From positions 1 through 35,871 of the forward strand of contig NZ_LIUQ01000062.1 in assembly GCF_001276715.1 (NCBI RefSeq): a stretch of 35,871 nucleotides of DNA. The letters run 5' to 3'. Shown here one piece after another: positions 16,710 to 25,562 of this stretch (positions are counted from its first letter, which is position 1; every line of letters begins with the position of its first letter). The DNA comes from Planktothricoides sp. SR001 (GTDB lineage Bacteria > Cyanobacteriota > Cyanobacteriia > Cyanobacteriales > Laspinemataceae). A model generated the notes under the pieces. That model did no database searches and was not told the origin of the DNA. It worked only from the letters and a program-made list of their open reading frames with translations. The position numbers were made by a program, and so were the translations under genes.

Positions 16710-17203
16710 TATGCTAATGCTTTGATTCGACAGTAGACCAAATACAAGATCATAGTACAGAGAGGTAGAGATATATAGTGGTCAAAGTCAGCAAAGACAA
16801 AAATTTAACCCTATTGATAGTGGCTATCAAGCCGCTAATTTTTCTGGCAATAGCCGCTGATTACCATCAAGCAGCCCCCAGACTTGGGTTCTCCAGATCG
16901 CACAAGTCAATATTTATATTCTGTCATTCGATACAAACACCCGCGATGGGGATGCCATACCGGGAATGGAGGCGCGATTCCCCCCCCCGCCGAAGAGGGG
17001 GCAAGCTTCGGGATCCGATATGCACGCGGAATCGCCCACTGAGTTCTTGTGGCTGAGTTGTATCGGATTTAATCGCTAATTACCCACCTAAAAATCGCCA
17101 GTATTAGCGGTAAATTAAACCAAAAATACCGCACCGCTAATAGACTGGCTAAATCAATGGATCAATTAATTATTTAATTAACTTACCGATAAATTTCATA
17201 ACT
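16710..17203. other. ~490-bp region upstream of nrdJ, no gene seen
   Basis: It should hold the nrdJ promoter and leader. It contains a run of about nine C beginning near 16980 followed by an inverted C/G run, and an inverted repeat ATTAGCGGT (17103-17111) / ACCGCTAAT (17133-17141), which could be the 3' hairpin of the STAS gene. The possible plus-strand frame 16778-17056 has a GTG start, no homology that I recognise and a composition unlike neighbours, so I do not call it. Confidence 0.5.
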
Positions 17204-17545
17204 TCAACCTTTTTTGAGATTGGGAAAAACTTCTGCCTTAAATTTTTCCTCGTCTTTATAAACTTTAAATACCCGATCCATACTCGTTAATTCAAACAAC
17301 ATTCTGATTTGATCGTTAATGGAGCAAATAAATAACTTACTGCCTTTAGTTCTCACCATTTTTAATGCCGAAACCAAAGCGCCTAACCCTGAACTATCAA
17401 TAAATGTTACATCTTTCAAATCAATTAAAACCACTTCAGATTCCTTCTCCAATTGAGCGTTAATTTCTTTACGCAATTGATTTGCCTGAGTTCCGTCTAG
17501 AATTCCGCTGGGTCGAACGACTTCGTATTTAATGTCAGAAATCAT
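17204..17545 (-). CDS. STAS-domain anti-sigma factor antagonist-like protein
   Basis: A single STAS domain of 113 residues, the size of SpoIIAA/RsbV-type proteins. The phosphorylatable serine motif DSSGLGAL is at residues 50-57, preceded by the beta-strand VVLIDLKDVTFI. In this family the unphosphorylated form binds an anti-sigma factor or partner kinase, and phosphorylation releases it. Its partner (a switch kinase or PP2C phosphatase) is not in this window. Probably monocistronic; it sits alone between two long intergenic gaps. Cytoplasmic. Confidence 0.9.
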   Translation of the reverse strand: MISDIKYEVVRPSGILDGTQANQLRKEINAQLEKESEVVLIDLKDVTFIDSSGLGALVSALKMVRTKGSKLFICSINDQIRMLFELTSMDRVFKVYKDEEKFKAEVFPNLKKG

Positions 17546-17950
17546 ACTTTTTAGTGAGTTTATGGGATAACGTCGGTCGGTTTCAGTCAGTCATTTTGAC
17601 AACAGAGCCAAAAAATAAGTGAAAATTTATTGATTGACTAACTGATAAATTTTCTAGGATGAAAAATCAATCACGAGTATGGCACTTAGATTGATGCTGC
17701 TTGATGCGGCTTGAGCCGGGACTCTTATGGTTGTTAAATAGACTAACCGTACATCCTAATCGCACCCTTTCAAGTCTATTTTATTGTACAGAGGTTACGC
17801 TCAAGCTATTTTGGCGAAATCAACCCCCGTCTATCGCAGGTTTAGGAGATTTCCGGCAGATACCTCGTAGCCCCACAAATAATATTGTGGGAGGAAAAAT
17901 GATATTTGCACAGTCAACCAGATTTACCCTAATTTGAAGCAACTGCCCGA
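17546..17950. other. ~400-bp gap between hrcA and the STAS gene, no gene seen
   Basis: The plus-strand frame at 17701-17937 uses a TTG start and has no recognisable family; I treat it as chance. The segment next to 17546 should hold the STAS gene promoter. I see no CIRCE element and no marked repeat. Confidence 0.45.
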
Positions 17951-19039
17951 TCAACATTCACTCAGGGCGGCGGACAAATAATCCGCAGCACCCTCCACGA
18001 GGGCGATCGCATTTTCATAAACCATTCGCTTTGGCCCTAGCACCCCAACACTGCCCACGGGCACCAAACCCCGGCAGTAATTTGCCGAAATCAGCGTACA
18101 AGTTTGAATCGCCTCCATCGGATTTTCACTGCCAATTCGCACATAAACCCGCTTACTAGAAGTCACTGGGGATAAAGGTCTTTCAACCATCAACGGCCAT
18201 AACTGGTCTTGTTCTTCAGCGAGTGCCTGCAAAAGCATCTGGACTTGATTCAACTCAGAAAATTCTGGTTGTCGCAATACTTCCGACACCCCACTAATTG
18301 TCATGCCAGTTTTTTCGGGGATTTGACTACGATTGCTTAACTCGACCAACAATTTACCAATCAATTGGGCATACTTTTCAAATTCCCGACCCAATTCACG
18401 CCAATCCAACTGATATAAATCAGTCAAAGACCGATCCCGGAGTTGGGCGTTCAAAAAATTGGAAACGATCCGCAATTCCTGATCCAGGATTTCTGACTGA
18501 ACTTCTGATTCTGCTAAAGATGGCGGCAGATCCATCAACACCGAGTCCGTATGATAGGCATCTGTCACCAGCAGCACCATAATCTTTCCCGTTTCCACCT
18601 GGACTAATTGCAGATGCAGTAACCGGGCTTGATTGGTTTGAGGCATGGTAATCAGGGCAATATATCCACTCAAATTGGCCAAAATTTTGGCCGCACCGCG
18701 TACCACATCTTCAAAATTTGATGTTTTCACCTGAAGACGGTCTTTGAGAATACTTTCCGCCTGATTAGCCAACGCATCCGAGGGGGTAATCAGTTGGTCA
18801 ACATAGATGCGGTAGCCAGAGTCAGAAGGCACCCGACCGGCAGAAGTATGGGGTTGATAGAGCAATCCAGCTTTTTCTAAAGTGCCCATTGCATTGCGAA
18901 TCGTCGCTGGACTGACACTCAGGTTATATTCATTGACTAAAGCTTTGGAGCCGACGGGTTCGGCTGTGGCAATGTAATGTCGGACAGTTGCCCAAAGAAC
19001 ATATTGTTGCCTCTGTGTCAGATTCACTTGGATGGACAT
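17951..19039 (-). CDS. hrcA: Heat-inducible transcription repressor HrcA
   Basis: HrcA represses groESL and similar chaperone genes by binding the CIRCE operator; GroEL keeps it active. The protein (362 residues from the ATG at 19039) begins [19 protein letters not shown] with the winged-helix domain, including [21 protein letters not shown], as in all HrcA proteins, followed by [15 protein letters not shown] and the GAF-like dimerisation domain. The C-terminal [17 protein letters not shown] motif is present. An upstream ATG at 19081 would add 14 non-conserved residues and lies inside a small tandem repeat, so I prefer 19039, though no clear Shine-Dalgarno precedes it. No chaperone gene or CIRCE site is in the window. 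Confidence 0.95.
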   Translation of the reverse strand: MSIQVNLTQRQQYVLWATVRHYIATAEPVGSKALVNEYNLSVSPATIRNAMGTLEKAGLLYQPHTSAGRVPSDSGYRIYVDQLITPSDALANQAESILKDRLQVKTSNFEDVVRGAAKILANLSGYIALITMPQTNQARLLHLQLVQVETGKIMVLLVTDAYHTDSVLMDLPPSLAESEVQSEILDQELRIVSNFLNAQLRDRSLTDLYQLDWRELGREFEKYAQLIGKLLVELSNRSQIPEKTGMTISGVSEVLRQPEFSELNQVQMLLQALAEEQDQLWPLMVERPLSPVTSSKRVYVRIGSENPMEAIQTCTLISANYCRGLVPVGSVGVLGPKRMVYENAIALVEGAADYLSAALSEC

Positions 19040-19077
19040 GGGCGGAGAATTTACATCAAATAAATTAAAGTTAAATA

Positions 19078-19110
19078 TCAATGTTTGATCAATGTTTGAT
19101 CAATGTTTGA
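19078..19110. repeat. Three perfect 11-bp tandem units (TCAATGTTTGA)
   Basis: TCAATGTTTGA is repeated three times without change just upstream of hrcA. The repeat includes the alternative ATG at 19081 on the minus strand. Its position and 11-bp period would place repeats on the same DNA face, so a protein-binding role is possible but unproven. Confidence 0.85.
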
Positions 19111-19547
19111 CTGGGAGTCGGCCCGAAATCTTATGATCCTTGCCTCTCCCGGTATCACAACCAACAGTTATAGAATATCTCCTGCTTTATGGGTCAGTCT
19201 GATATCGATGGGCTGGTCGGACAAGGGGAGATCGGCTCTCTTTAAATTCTAATTAAAAGTTGGTTCAGTGGCTGAAATGGCGGGTTAATCCAGAGAATTT
19301 ATTTTTAAGATAGCAGATATTTCCATTGATCCGGTTAACCCAGAATAGCCAAGTGCGATCAGATCAAAATTTATGCCGGGTGACTAATTCCCGCAAAATT
19401 CAATTTTTTTGGCGGTCTGAGGGATAAGCATAAACTCAGATAAATTATTCTGGTCAGGAATGATTTATCTGAGTTTGGCAAACGATTTCAATATCTGTTA
19501 TTTCATCATCTGTTTTTGAATGATCTAAAATATCTGGTAAATTTTGA
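19111..19547. other. ~440-bp gap upstream of hrcA with one long palindrome
   Basis: Perfect 14-bp arms AAACTCAGATAAAT (19432-19445) and its complement (19463-19476) with a 17-nt loop, about 70 bp after the rhodanese stop codon. There is no U-run on either side, so it is not a classical terminator. The remainder presumably contains the hrcA promoter. No gene seen. Confidence 0.55.
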
Positions 19548-19907
19548 TTAATAGCGGGGGACTGACGGATCTACGATTTGGGAGAACGCATCAATGCCCC
19601 CAGAGATATTTTTGACATTGGTGAAACCTTGAGTGCTTAACCATTGGCACATATGGGCCGAACGGATCCCATGATGGCACAGCACGAGAGTTTCCGTATG
19701 CGGATCAAACTTCGTGGCAATTTGCGTTGACCATTGGTCATATTGACTTAAGGGCAGATTTGTAAACCCTTCAATGCAGGCGATCGCGACTTCTTCCGGT
19801 TCCCGCACGTCCAAAAGTTGCAGATCATCTGGACTAGCGTTTAAGCGTTCAGCCAACTGTTCCACCGTAATATTCGGGATCGGGTTGAGGGAAAACTGAT
19901 CAGACAT
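19548..19907 (-). CDS. Rhodanese-like domain protein
   Basis: A single rhodanese domain of 119 residues, typical of GlpE-type sulfurtransferases that move sulfane sulfur to an acceptor such as thioredoxin or cyanide. The N-terminal LLDVREPEEV and the active-site loop CHHGIRS with the catalytic Cys77 are intact, as is the C-terminal NISGGIDAFS. The physiological substrate cannot be deduced. Probably a single-gene transcript; it lies 385 bp from desD and 440 bp from hrcA. Confidence 0.93.
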   Translation of the reverse strand: MSDQFSLNPIPNITVEQLAERLNASPDDLQLLDVREPEEVAIACIEGFTNLPLSQYDQWSTQIATKFDPHTETLVLCHHGIRSAHMCQWLSTQGFTNVKNISGGIDAFSQIVDPSVPRY

Positions 19908-20015
19908 TCGACTAAACCACCAATTGATCGAGTGACAATGAGATTAATCCAAATTATGCCTATTATGCATCATTTTCTCTAAATTGGCTATGCCCAATGT
20001 TCTGGGTAAAAATTT

Positions 20016-20162
20016 ATACCATTTACAGAAATTCATCCAACAGCCCCTAACATTCTTCGGGTGGGCAAAAAATTTTACCCACTCTACCATATATGATGGT
20101 TGAATCCATGCCAACCCTACAATATAAATACTTATTGTTGCATAAATTTTTGTAAATGGTAT
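20016..20162. mobile_element. Putative 147-bp MITE with terminal inverted repeats
   Basis: Perfect 12-bp ends ATACCATTTACA (20016-20027) and TGTAAATGGTAT (20151-20162); allowing two mismatches the inverted repeat extends to about 18 bp inward from CCATTTACA. A TA next to each CC/GG end fits a TA target duplication as made by IS630/Tc1-type transposases. It contains no ORF. It lies between the rhodanese start and the desD terminator. Confidence 0.6.
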
Positions 20163-20194
20163 TACCTCTAAATTTTAGGTTTCTATCTAGGTAT

Positions 20195-20225
20195 GAAAAA
20201 ACCCGTTTTTTGGCAAAAACGGGTT
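20195..20225 (-). terminator. desD: Rho-independent terminator of desD
   Basis: Perfect 11-bp arms AACCCGTTTTT (20200-20210) and AAAAACGGGTT (20215-20225) with a 4-nt loop. On the minus strand the stem ends in a U-run. It lies 68 bp after the desD stop codon. Confidence 0.85.
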
Positions 20226-20292
20226 GACAGTCATTTAAGGAGATATTTGCGTTTGATCGCTAATGTTGCTGAAATTGGCATTAATTGCTTAA

Positions 20293-21396
20293 TCAAGCTA
20301 CGGAAGCCACTGTTTTTGGGGCGACCGCCATTTTTTTCAACCAGCGATAATGGGATTCTAATGCGGAACCAAAACTATCATAAACTTGATAATTTACATT
20401 ATATTCCTGAGCCACTTCTGCTAAAATTTTAGCAATTTTCGGATAATGAATGTGACAAATATGGGGAAATAAATGATGAACCGTTTGATAATTTAATCCC
20501 CCTAAATACCAATTTAAAAAATGATTATTTGGAGCAAAATCAGCGGTAGTCTTCACTTGCAGTACAGCCCACTCATCTTCCACACTATTGGATTTTGGAT
20601 CTGGTTGAATAAACTCTAGTCCATCCATGACATGAGCCAACATAAAGATCACACAAATCACAAACCCATAAGTCATGTAAGTCAGAGTAAAGCCTAAAAT
20701 TGCTTCCCAGGGACTATAGCCAACAGCGATCGGAATACCAATTAACCAGCCTAACCAAATCACTTTAAACCCTAATAAAGTAATCAGTTCAATGGCGGTG
20801 GGTGTAGGAATTATATGATCGTGATATTTGCGTTTGATTAAAATCAAATAAACATCGGCAACCGACCAATAAAATGGGATTAATGGGTAAACAAACCAGA
20901 TAAAAATATGCTGATATTTGTGATACCAGTGATATTCCATTTCGGGAGAGAGTCGCACCAGTTCATCCGCATGAATTTCTACATCGTGTCCCAACATATT
21001 GGTATAAATATGATGGAGAGAATTATGGCGAAATCTCCATAGATAACTGGATAGCCCGATAAAATCGTAACTGAGGGCAATCAAACGATTCACGAACTTG
21101 CTATTAGAATATCCGCCATGATTGGCATCATGTCCGACACTAAAGCCCACTCCCGCAACCCCTAAACCTAAGATGACACATCCTAGCAATTTCATCCAGA
21201 TCACTGGAGGGCCAAATACCGTAAATGCCCAAGCAGAAATGACCCAAGAAAAAATAATTGCTGTTTTGAAATACATCGCGAGATTATCTCGCGGGGAAAT
21301 GTTTTCTGCTTTCAGGTAAGCTTCAACTCGTCGATTGAGCTCTTTTCTGAAGCCAATACTTCTGCCAAAAGTGACTTTTGGTTGTGTAATCGTCAT
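20293..21396 (-). CDS. desD: Delta-6 acyl-lipid desaturase
   Basis: DesD introduces a double bond at carbon 6 of C18 fatty acids on membrane lipids, making gamma-linolenic or stearidonic acid, using ferredoxin as electron donor. The 367-residue protein has the three His boxes of front-end desaturases: HDANH (89-93), HNSLHH (124-129) and QTVHH (304-308, with the Gln in place of the first His that marks delta-6 type enzymes). Several hydrophobic segments (about 45-85, 165-185, 205-260) fit four membrane spans. SIGFRKELNRRV and NYQTVHHLFPHICHIHYPKI match my memory of Arthrospira and Synechocystis DesD. Located in the thylakoid or cytoplasmic membrane. Monocistronic with its own terminator. The delta-6 assignment over other positions rests on overall similarity. 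Confidence 0.92.
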   Translation of the reverse strand: MTITQPKVTFGRSIGFRKELNRRVEAYLKAENISPRDNLAMYFKTAIIFSWVISAWAFTVFGPPVIWMKLLGCVILGLGVAGVGFSVGHDANHGGYSNSKFVNRLIALSYDFIGLSSYLWRFRHNSLHHIYTNMLGHDVEIHADELVRLSPEMEYHWYHKYQHIFIWFVYPLIPFYWSVADVYLILIKRKYHDHIIPTPTAIELITLLGFKVIWLGWLIGIPIAVGYSPWEAILGFTLTYMTYGFVICVIFMLAHVMDGLEFIQPDPKSNSVEDEWAVLQVKTTADFAPNNHFLNWYLGGLNYQTVHHLFPHICHIHYPKIAKILAEVAQEYNVNYQVYDSFGSALESHYRWLKKMAVAPKTVASVA

Positions 21397-21742
21397 TGAA
21401 ATCGATCTTTATCTTTGATAAGGTTGTTTTTCATCCTAGCATCATTTTTCCCGGAAATCTATGAGTTGATTATTTTCTGACATTTTTTTCTTTAGGAGTT
21501 GGTAGGAGTTGGTTTTAAGATTTTTTCAAGATTATTGAATGGTTGATTTCAAATGAGAAAAATAGTCAATTGACCAAAACGGATAAAATAACTTGACCTC
21601 GGTACAAAAGCCGTTAAACCAGAATAGCCGGTGAGAGCGAGGTCAAGAAATCAATGCCCATAAACCCTAAAATCCCCTTTGATCTAAGGATGCCGGTGAT
21701 CATTTCCAGGGCAAATTACATCGAGAATGATTGCACCACCGA
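21397..21742. other. ~345-bp gap upstream of desD, no gene seen
   Basis: It contains an inverted repeat CTTGACCTCG (21592-21601) / CGAGGTCAAG (21638-21647) without a U-run. Desaturase genes are often cold-regulated, and the desD promoter and leader should be close to 21400-21480, but I cannot mark exact boxes. Confidence 0.45.
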
Positions 21743-22384
21743 TCATAAGTATTGGCTGAAAGTGTCTGCTAACTTGTCGGCAATTCCCGCAATCCAATTT
21801 TCATCTTGCTGGGTGTAACTGCGAGGCACATTGGCGCCTAAAATAATCGCACCGCGATCGCCGATGGGCTGGCAAATCACCCCCTGAGTATTTTCTGGCA
21901 AATAGTCAAACTCAATGCGACCGGGATACAACTTGAGATCTACTAAATAAACCGGCGTTTGTTTTGCTAAAACCCTTTGTAAAATGGCTCCGGGTTTCAC
22001 CTCGGAGTTGGTTCCTAGGATCCCCCGCCGTAATAAGATCGTGCCTCGATCGCAAACCACCAGCGATCGCGTCACCGTATTGGTTAACAATAAATGTGAC
22101 GCCCAAGCTAACTCTTTGCGAACCACTTCGGGCAAATCATCTGCCAATTCAAAGCCCTCAACGCCGATTAATTCTACCGCTTCAGGCGATCGCGGCTGAA
22201 TTCTCTGCCACAATAAGCCAATTAAAATTAACAAAGCACTTAAAATCACACCCAGGACATCAGAACGAGCTTGGGTTTCTGTCAATTCTGGGGTCAAAAA
22301 GCGGTTCAGCAGCAATAGGATCCCTGCGAGTATCCCGACCGCAATGGGCAACCGCTGCAAAACCCCCGGAGATTTTTCTGCCAT
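21743..22384 (-). CDS. Cofactor assembly of complex C subunit B (CCB2/CCB4-like)
   Basis: Matches the cyanobacterial/plastid CCB family, which helps to attach the unusual haem c-i of cytochrome b6 in the cytochrome b6f complex. From the ATG at 22384 it has about 213 residues: two hydrophobic segments near residues 13-27 (IAVGILAGILLLLNR) and 45-62, then a soluble domain with LRRGILG and GVICQPIGDRGAIILGA, as I remember for this family. The N-terminal extension to 22450 is not hydrophobic or conserved, so 22384 is preferred. It follows rpaB by 80 bp in the same direction, a neighbourhood seen in other cyanobacteria, and may be cotranscribed with it. Thylakoid membrane. Confidence 0.85.
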   Translation of the reverse strand: MAEKSPGVLQRLPIAVGILAGILLLLNRFLTPELTETQARSDVLGVILSALLILIGLLWQRIQPRSPEAVELIGVEGFELADDLPEVVRKELAWASHLLLTNTVTRSLVVCDRGTILLRRGILGTNSEVKPGAILQRVLAKQTPVYLVDLKLYPGRIEFDYLPENTQGVICQPIGDRGAIILGANVPRSYTQQDENWIAGIADKLADTFSQYL

Positions 22385-22464
22385 GATTGATGCGTCTTTT
22401 TTCTGACTAATTTGCCACGAAGTGTTGCTAAGTCCGTTTCTCTTACCCACGTTCCTAACCGAGT

Positions 22465-23193
22465 TTAAATCTCATCCGCCTCTAAAATGCGTTGGAACAA
22501 ATAGCCCGTCCCCCTAGCGGTCAAAATCAACTCTGGATTACTCGGATCATCTTCTAACTTGGCTCTAAGACGGGAAATATGCACATCCACCACGCGAGTA
22601 TCCACATGACGTTCGGGAGTATATCCCCAAACTTCCTGCAAAATTTCTGAACGAGAAAACGGTTCTCCCGATCGGCTGACCAATAATTCTAGTAAACTAA
22701 ACTCCATGCCAGTCAGCCGAATCCGCTCATCACCTTTATAAACTTGTCGCTTATTGGTATCAATTTTCAGACTGCCTACATGAATGACGCCAGAGCTAGG
22801 AATCCCCGAGGCGCCTACTTTATCCACCCGACGTAATACCGAGCGGATCCGCGCTTCTAATTCCTTGGGAGAAAAGGGTTTAACCACATAATCATCCGCA
22901 CCCAGTTCCAAACCAGTGATCCGATCTGCTACGTCCCCCAAGGCTGTTAGCATGATGATGGGTACGTCTGATTCTTTCCGCAATTCCTGACAAACGCCGT
23001 AACCATCCAGTTTCGGCATCATCACATCCAGAACGACCAAATCTGGAATCGTATTGCGAAAAGTTTCCAAGGCTTCCTCGCCGTCCGCGGCGGTGACAAC
23101 GTCATAGCCAATCATCGAAAGCCGAGTTTCCAAAATTCGACGGATACTGGCTTCATCATCCACGACCAGTATTTTCTCCTTATGGTTTTCCAA
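22465..23193 (-). CDS. rpaB: OmpR-type response regulator RpaB (Ycf27)
   Basis: RpaB is the essential cyanobacterial regulator of photosynthesis and high-light genes, paired with the kinase NblS and binding HLR1 sites. The receiver domain has VVDDE, the phospho-acceptor Asp in VLDVMMPKLDGYG (about D56) and the KPFSPKEL lysine loop. The OmpR winged helix ends RVVDVHISRLRAKLEDDP and ARGTGYLF. Near-invariant RpaB text such as ILETRLSMIGYDVVTAADGE makes the identification firm. The frame opens at a TTG at 23202, but family proteins start MENHKEKILVVDDE, pointing to the TTG at 23193, with AAGGAG 11 nt upstream; the length is then the usual 242 residues. Divergent from radA. The kinase is not in this window. 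Confidence 0.95.
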   Translation of the reverse strand: MENHKEKILVVDDEASIRRILETRLSMIGYDVVTAADGEEALETFRNTIPDLVVLDVMMPKLDGYGVCQELRKESDVPIIMLTALGDVADRITGLELGADDYVVKPFSPKELEARIRSVLRRVDKVGASGIPSSGVIHVGSLKIDTNKRQVYKGDERIRLTGMEFSLLELLVSRSGEPFSRSEILQEVWGYTPERHVDTRVVDVHISRLRAKLEDDPSNPELILTARGTGYLFQRILEADEI

Positions 23194-23365
23194 GCTACCC
23201 AATGCTCCTTAAGTCTAATTACAAATCGTTAATTTTTACTACTTTACCATTTAGTAGATCCGATCTTCGGGGAAGGTGATTCGGGCTAAAACTCCCACCC
23301 TTTATAGAGTTGAGTATATTTTAAGATTCATTTCAAGTTTTATTTAATTTTTAACATTTTTTAGC

Positions 23366-25099
23366 ATGGCTAAATCTCGCACTCAGTATATTTGCAATGA
23401 ATGTGGCGCCGAGTTTCCCCAATGGTGGGGTAAATGTAGCAACTGTAACAGCGTCGGTTCTTTAGTCGAACAGGTGGTCGCGGATCTGCCAGAAAATTCC
23501 CATCGTCCTAGCTTGAACTGGAACAACAGCAATTGGATGAAAGGGAATGGCAAAAGTCCAGATAAATCCGATGGTCATCCGAGAGCCTCGTTTAAGTTAT
23601 CCCAAATTGCCGATGCAGCGGTATCCCGTCATGGTAGTGGTTTTGGTGAATTAGATCGGGTACTCGGTGGGGGCATAGTTCCCGGTTCTTTGGTGCTGAT
23701 TGGTGGCGAACCGGGGATTGGCAAATCTACTTTATTAATGCAGGTTGCCAACAGTATATCGTTGCACAAACGAGTGCTCTATGTGAGTGGGGAAGAATCT
23801 GGGGTGCAAGTGAAACTCCGCGCCCAACGGTTGCAAGTCCAAGCGGCATTAAAAGATTCGGAAACCGATTCAGAAAATCATTCAATGGGGGAAGCGGAGA
23901 ATCCCAGAAATCCTCATCAGTACAAAGTGCTGCTACCAACCCAGGGAGAAACCCCGGTCAGTGCCGAAGGGTCTAGAAGCGATCGCGCTGACGACTCCTC
24001 CGAGTTACCGGAAACATTACCGGAAACATTACCGGAAACACAATTTTATTTATTGCCGGAAACCGACCTGGAAGAAATTTTACGGGAATTAGAGTCTCTG
24101 AAACCCTATTTAGCGATTATTGATAGTATTCAAACCATCTATTTTCCCTCGTTGACCTCGGCACCGGGATCCGTCGCCCAGGTGCGCGAATGTACCTCTG
24201 CTTTGTTACAGGTGGCCAAACGGGAAAATATTACCTTATTTATTGTGGGTCACGTCACCAAGGAAGGGGGAATTGCAGGGCCGAGGGTGTTGGAACACTT
24301 GGTGGATACGGTGTTATTTTTTGAGGGCGATCGCTTTGCCAGTCACCGGCTGCTGCGTTCGATGAAAAATCGCTTTGGGGCAACCCATGAAATTGGCGTC
24401 TTTGAAATGGTGGCGCATGGGTTACAGGAAATTACCAATCCTTCTGAATTGTTTTTGAGTAGTCGGGAAGAAGCCGTCACCGGCAGCGCGATCGTGGTTG
24501 CCCTGGAAGGAACTCGTCCCATTGTGGTGGAATTACAAGCCTTAGTCAGTCCCAGTAGCTATGGTTCTCCTCGTCGGTCAACCACCGGGTTGGAAGGAAA
24601 TCGACTGTTGCAAATTTTGGCCGTATTAGAAAAACGGGTGGGGGTTCCGTTATCTAAATTAGATACTTATGTGGCATCAGTCGGGGGACTTCAGGTGTCC
24701 GAACCAGCGGCGGATTTGGGAGTGGCGATCGCCATTGTCTCCAGTTTTCGCGATCGGGTAGTGGATCCCCATACCGTCTTAATTGGCGAAGTGGGGTTAG
24801 GGGGTCAAGTTAGACCTGTTTCTCAGTTAGAATTGCGGTTACGAGAAGCCGCCAAACTCGGATTTAAACGGGCGATCGTCCCCAAAGGTCAAGTCCCCCC
24901 AGACCTCGACATCGAAATTATTTCCGTCGGCAAGGTACTCGATGCGATTTTAGAAGCAATCCCCGGACCGGCCAATCCCCAATCTAATGATTTTTCCTCG
25001 GACACTGAAAATATGCTAGCCAGAATTGAAGGCGATCGGGATCCGGAAGATGACTTTAATAACTTTGATGATTTTGACTCTGAATCTCCAGTCTTTTAA
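23366..25099 (+). CDS. radA: DNA repair protein RadA (Sms), with an acidic insertion
   Basis: RadA is a hexameric DnaB-like helicase that processes recombination branches. Seen in order: four-Cys zinc finger CNECGAEFPQWWGKCSNC (residues 10-27), Walker A GGEPGIGKST near 113-122, the RadA-specific KNRFG motif in the ATPase core, and a C-terminal Lon-protease-like domain (GGLQVSEPAADLGVAIAI). At 577 residues it is longer than usual (~450-520). The excess is mainly an insertion at about residues 164-224 of acidic, low-complexity sequence that ends in three perfect 12-bp repeats (24005-24040) encoding LPET units; the tail after 545 is also very acidic. The insert sits in the ATPase domain between LRAQRL and LPETDLEEIL. 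No frameshift. Divergent from rpaB across 160 bp. Confidence 0.95.
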   Translation: MAKSRTQYICNECGAEFPQWWGKCSNCNSVGSLVEQVVADLPENSHRPSLNWNNSNWMKGNGKSPDKSDGHPRASFKLSQIADAAVSRHGSGFGELDRVLGGGIVPGSLVLIGGEPGIGKSTLLMQVANSISLHKRVLYVSGEESGVQVKLRAQRLQVQAALKDSETDSENHSMGEAENPRNPHQYKVLLPTQGETPVSAEGSRSDRADDSSELPETLPETLPETQFYLLPETDLEEILRELESLKPYLAIIDSIQTIYFPSLTSAPGSVAQVRECTSALLQVAKRENITLFIVGHVTKEGGIAGPRVLEHLVDTVLFFEGDRFASHRLLRSMKNRFGATHEIGVFEMVAHGLQEITNPSELFLSSREEAVTGSAIVVALEGTRPIVVELQALVSPSSYGSPRRSTTGLEGNRLLQILAVLEKRVGVPLSKLDTYVASVGGLQVSEPAADLGVAIAIVSSFRDRVVDPHTVLIGEVGLGGQVRPVSQLELRLREAAKLGFKRAIVPKGQVPPDLDIEIISVGKVLDAILEAIPGPANPQSNDFSSDTENMLARIEGDRDPEDDFNNFDDFDSESPVF

Positions 25100-25176
25100 A
25101 TTCTCCACTCTGAACAATTCACTGGTTTAATGTGGTGACTCTTAGACTAGGATCAATTTAGGCATCCTTGGGTTAA
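25100..25176. other. Short gap after radA
   Basis: No clear terminator of radA is visible; the sequence simply leads into the decayed frame that starts near 25177. Together with that frame, the whole stretch 25100-25562 has no intact gene. Confidence 0.4.
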
Positions 25177-25438
25177 GGAAAAATTGATTTTGTCACGAAT
25201 CATCAAGTTGAAAATTGGTTACACCGAAGAACCGCAGCGGTCAGAGAAGAAATGCGTTTATGTCAAATAAAACAATCTTACGGGAAAAATTATCGCACTC
25301 CAGATAATAATTTAGTAAATGCCACCGCTGCCGAGATTTACCAGTATAGCCATCGCGATCCGCGATCGCAGTCAAGCATTACAAAATTTAAAACACCAAA
25401 TTGAGTCAGCCATTTATGTAAATACGATTTTTCAATAA
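25177..25438 (+). pseudogene. Decayed ORF remnant (unrecognised)
   Basis: From 25177 one frame reads as protein-like sequence without a start: VENWLHRRTAAVREEMRLCQ, then KQSYGKNYRTPDNN and AAEIYQYSHRDP. It is lost at a CCGCGATCGCAG stretch (25360-25370) and a plausible continuation, SQALQNLKHQIESAIYVNT, ends at TAA 25436-25438 in the next frame. A frameshift near the HIP1-like site would explain the break. I do not recognise the family. A chance open stretch remains possible. Confidence 0.35.
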
Positions 25439-25562
25439 TTTCGTGATCATTTTAAACAAGATTAGCTGCCTTATCTCAGCTAAATTTTTTCTTTAATTTT
25501 TATGAAAAAATCTATTATAATTATAACTATAATGCTGGAAATAATAGAAGCTTTTAACCAGG

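Noticed and set aside
16957-17046. Resemblance to a cobalamin riboswitch (GGGAA, GATTCC, C-rich block, GCCCACTG), tempting because nrdJ needs B12
   Set aside because: It is on the plus strand and reads away from nrdJ, no gene follows on that strand, and the P3-P6 core is not formed. A covariance search would settle it.
17701-17937. 78-residue plus-strand frame with TTG start
   Set aside because: No Shine-Dalgarno, no recognisable domain, composition of intergenic DNA.
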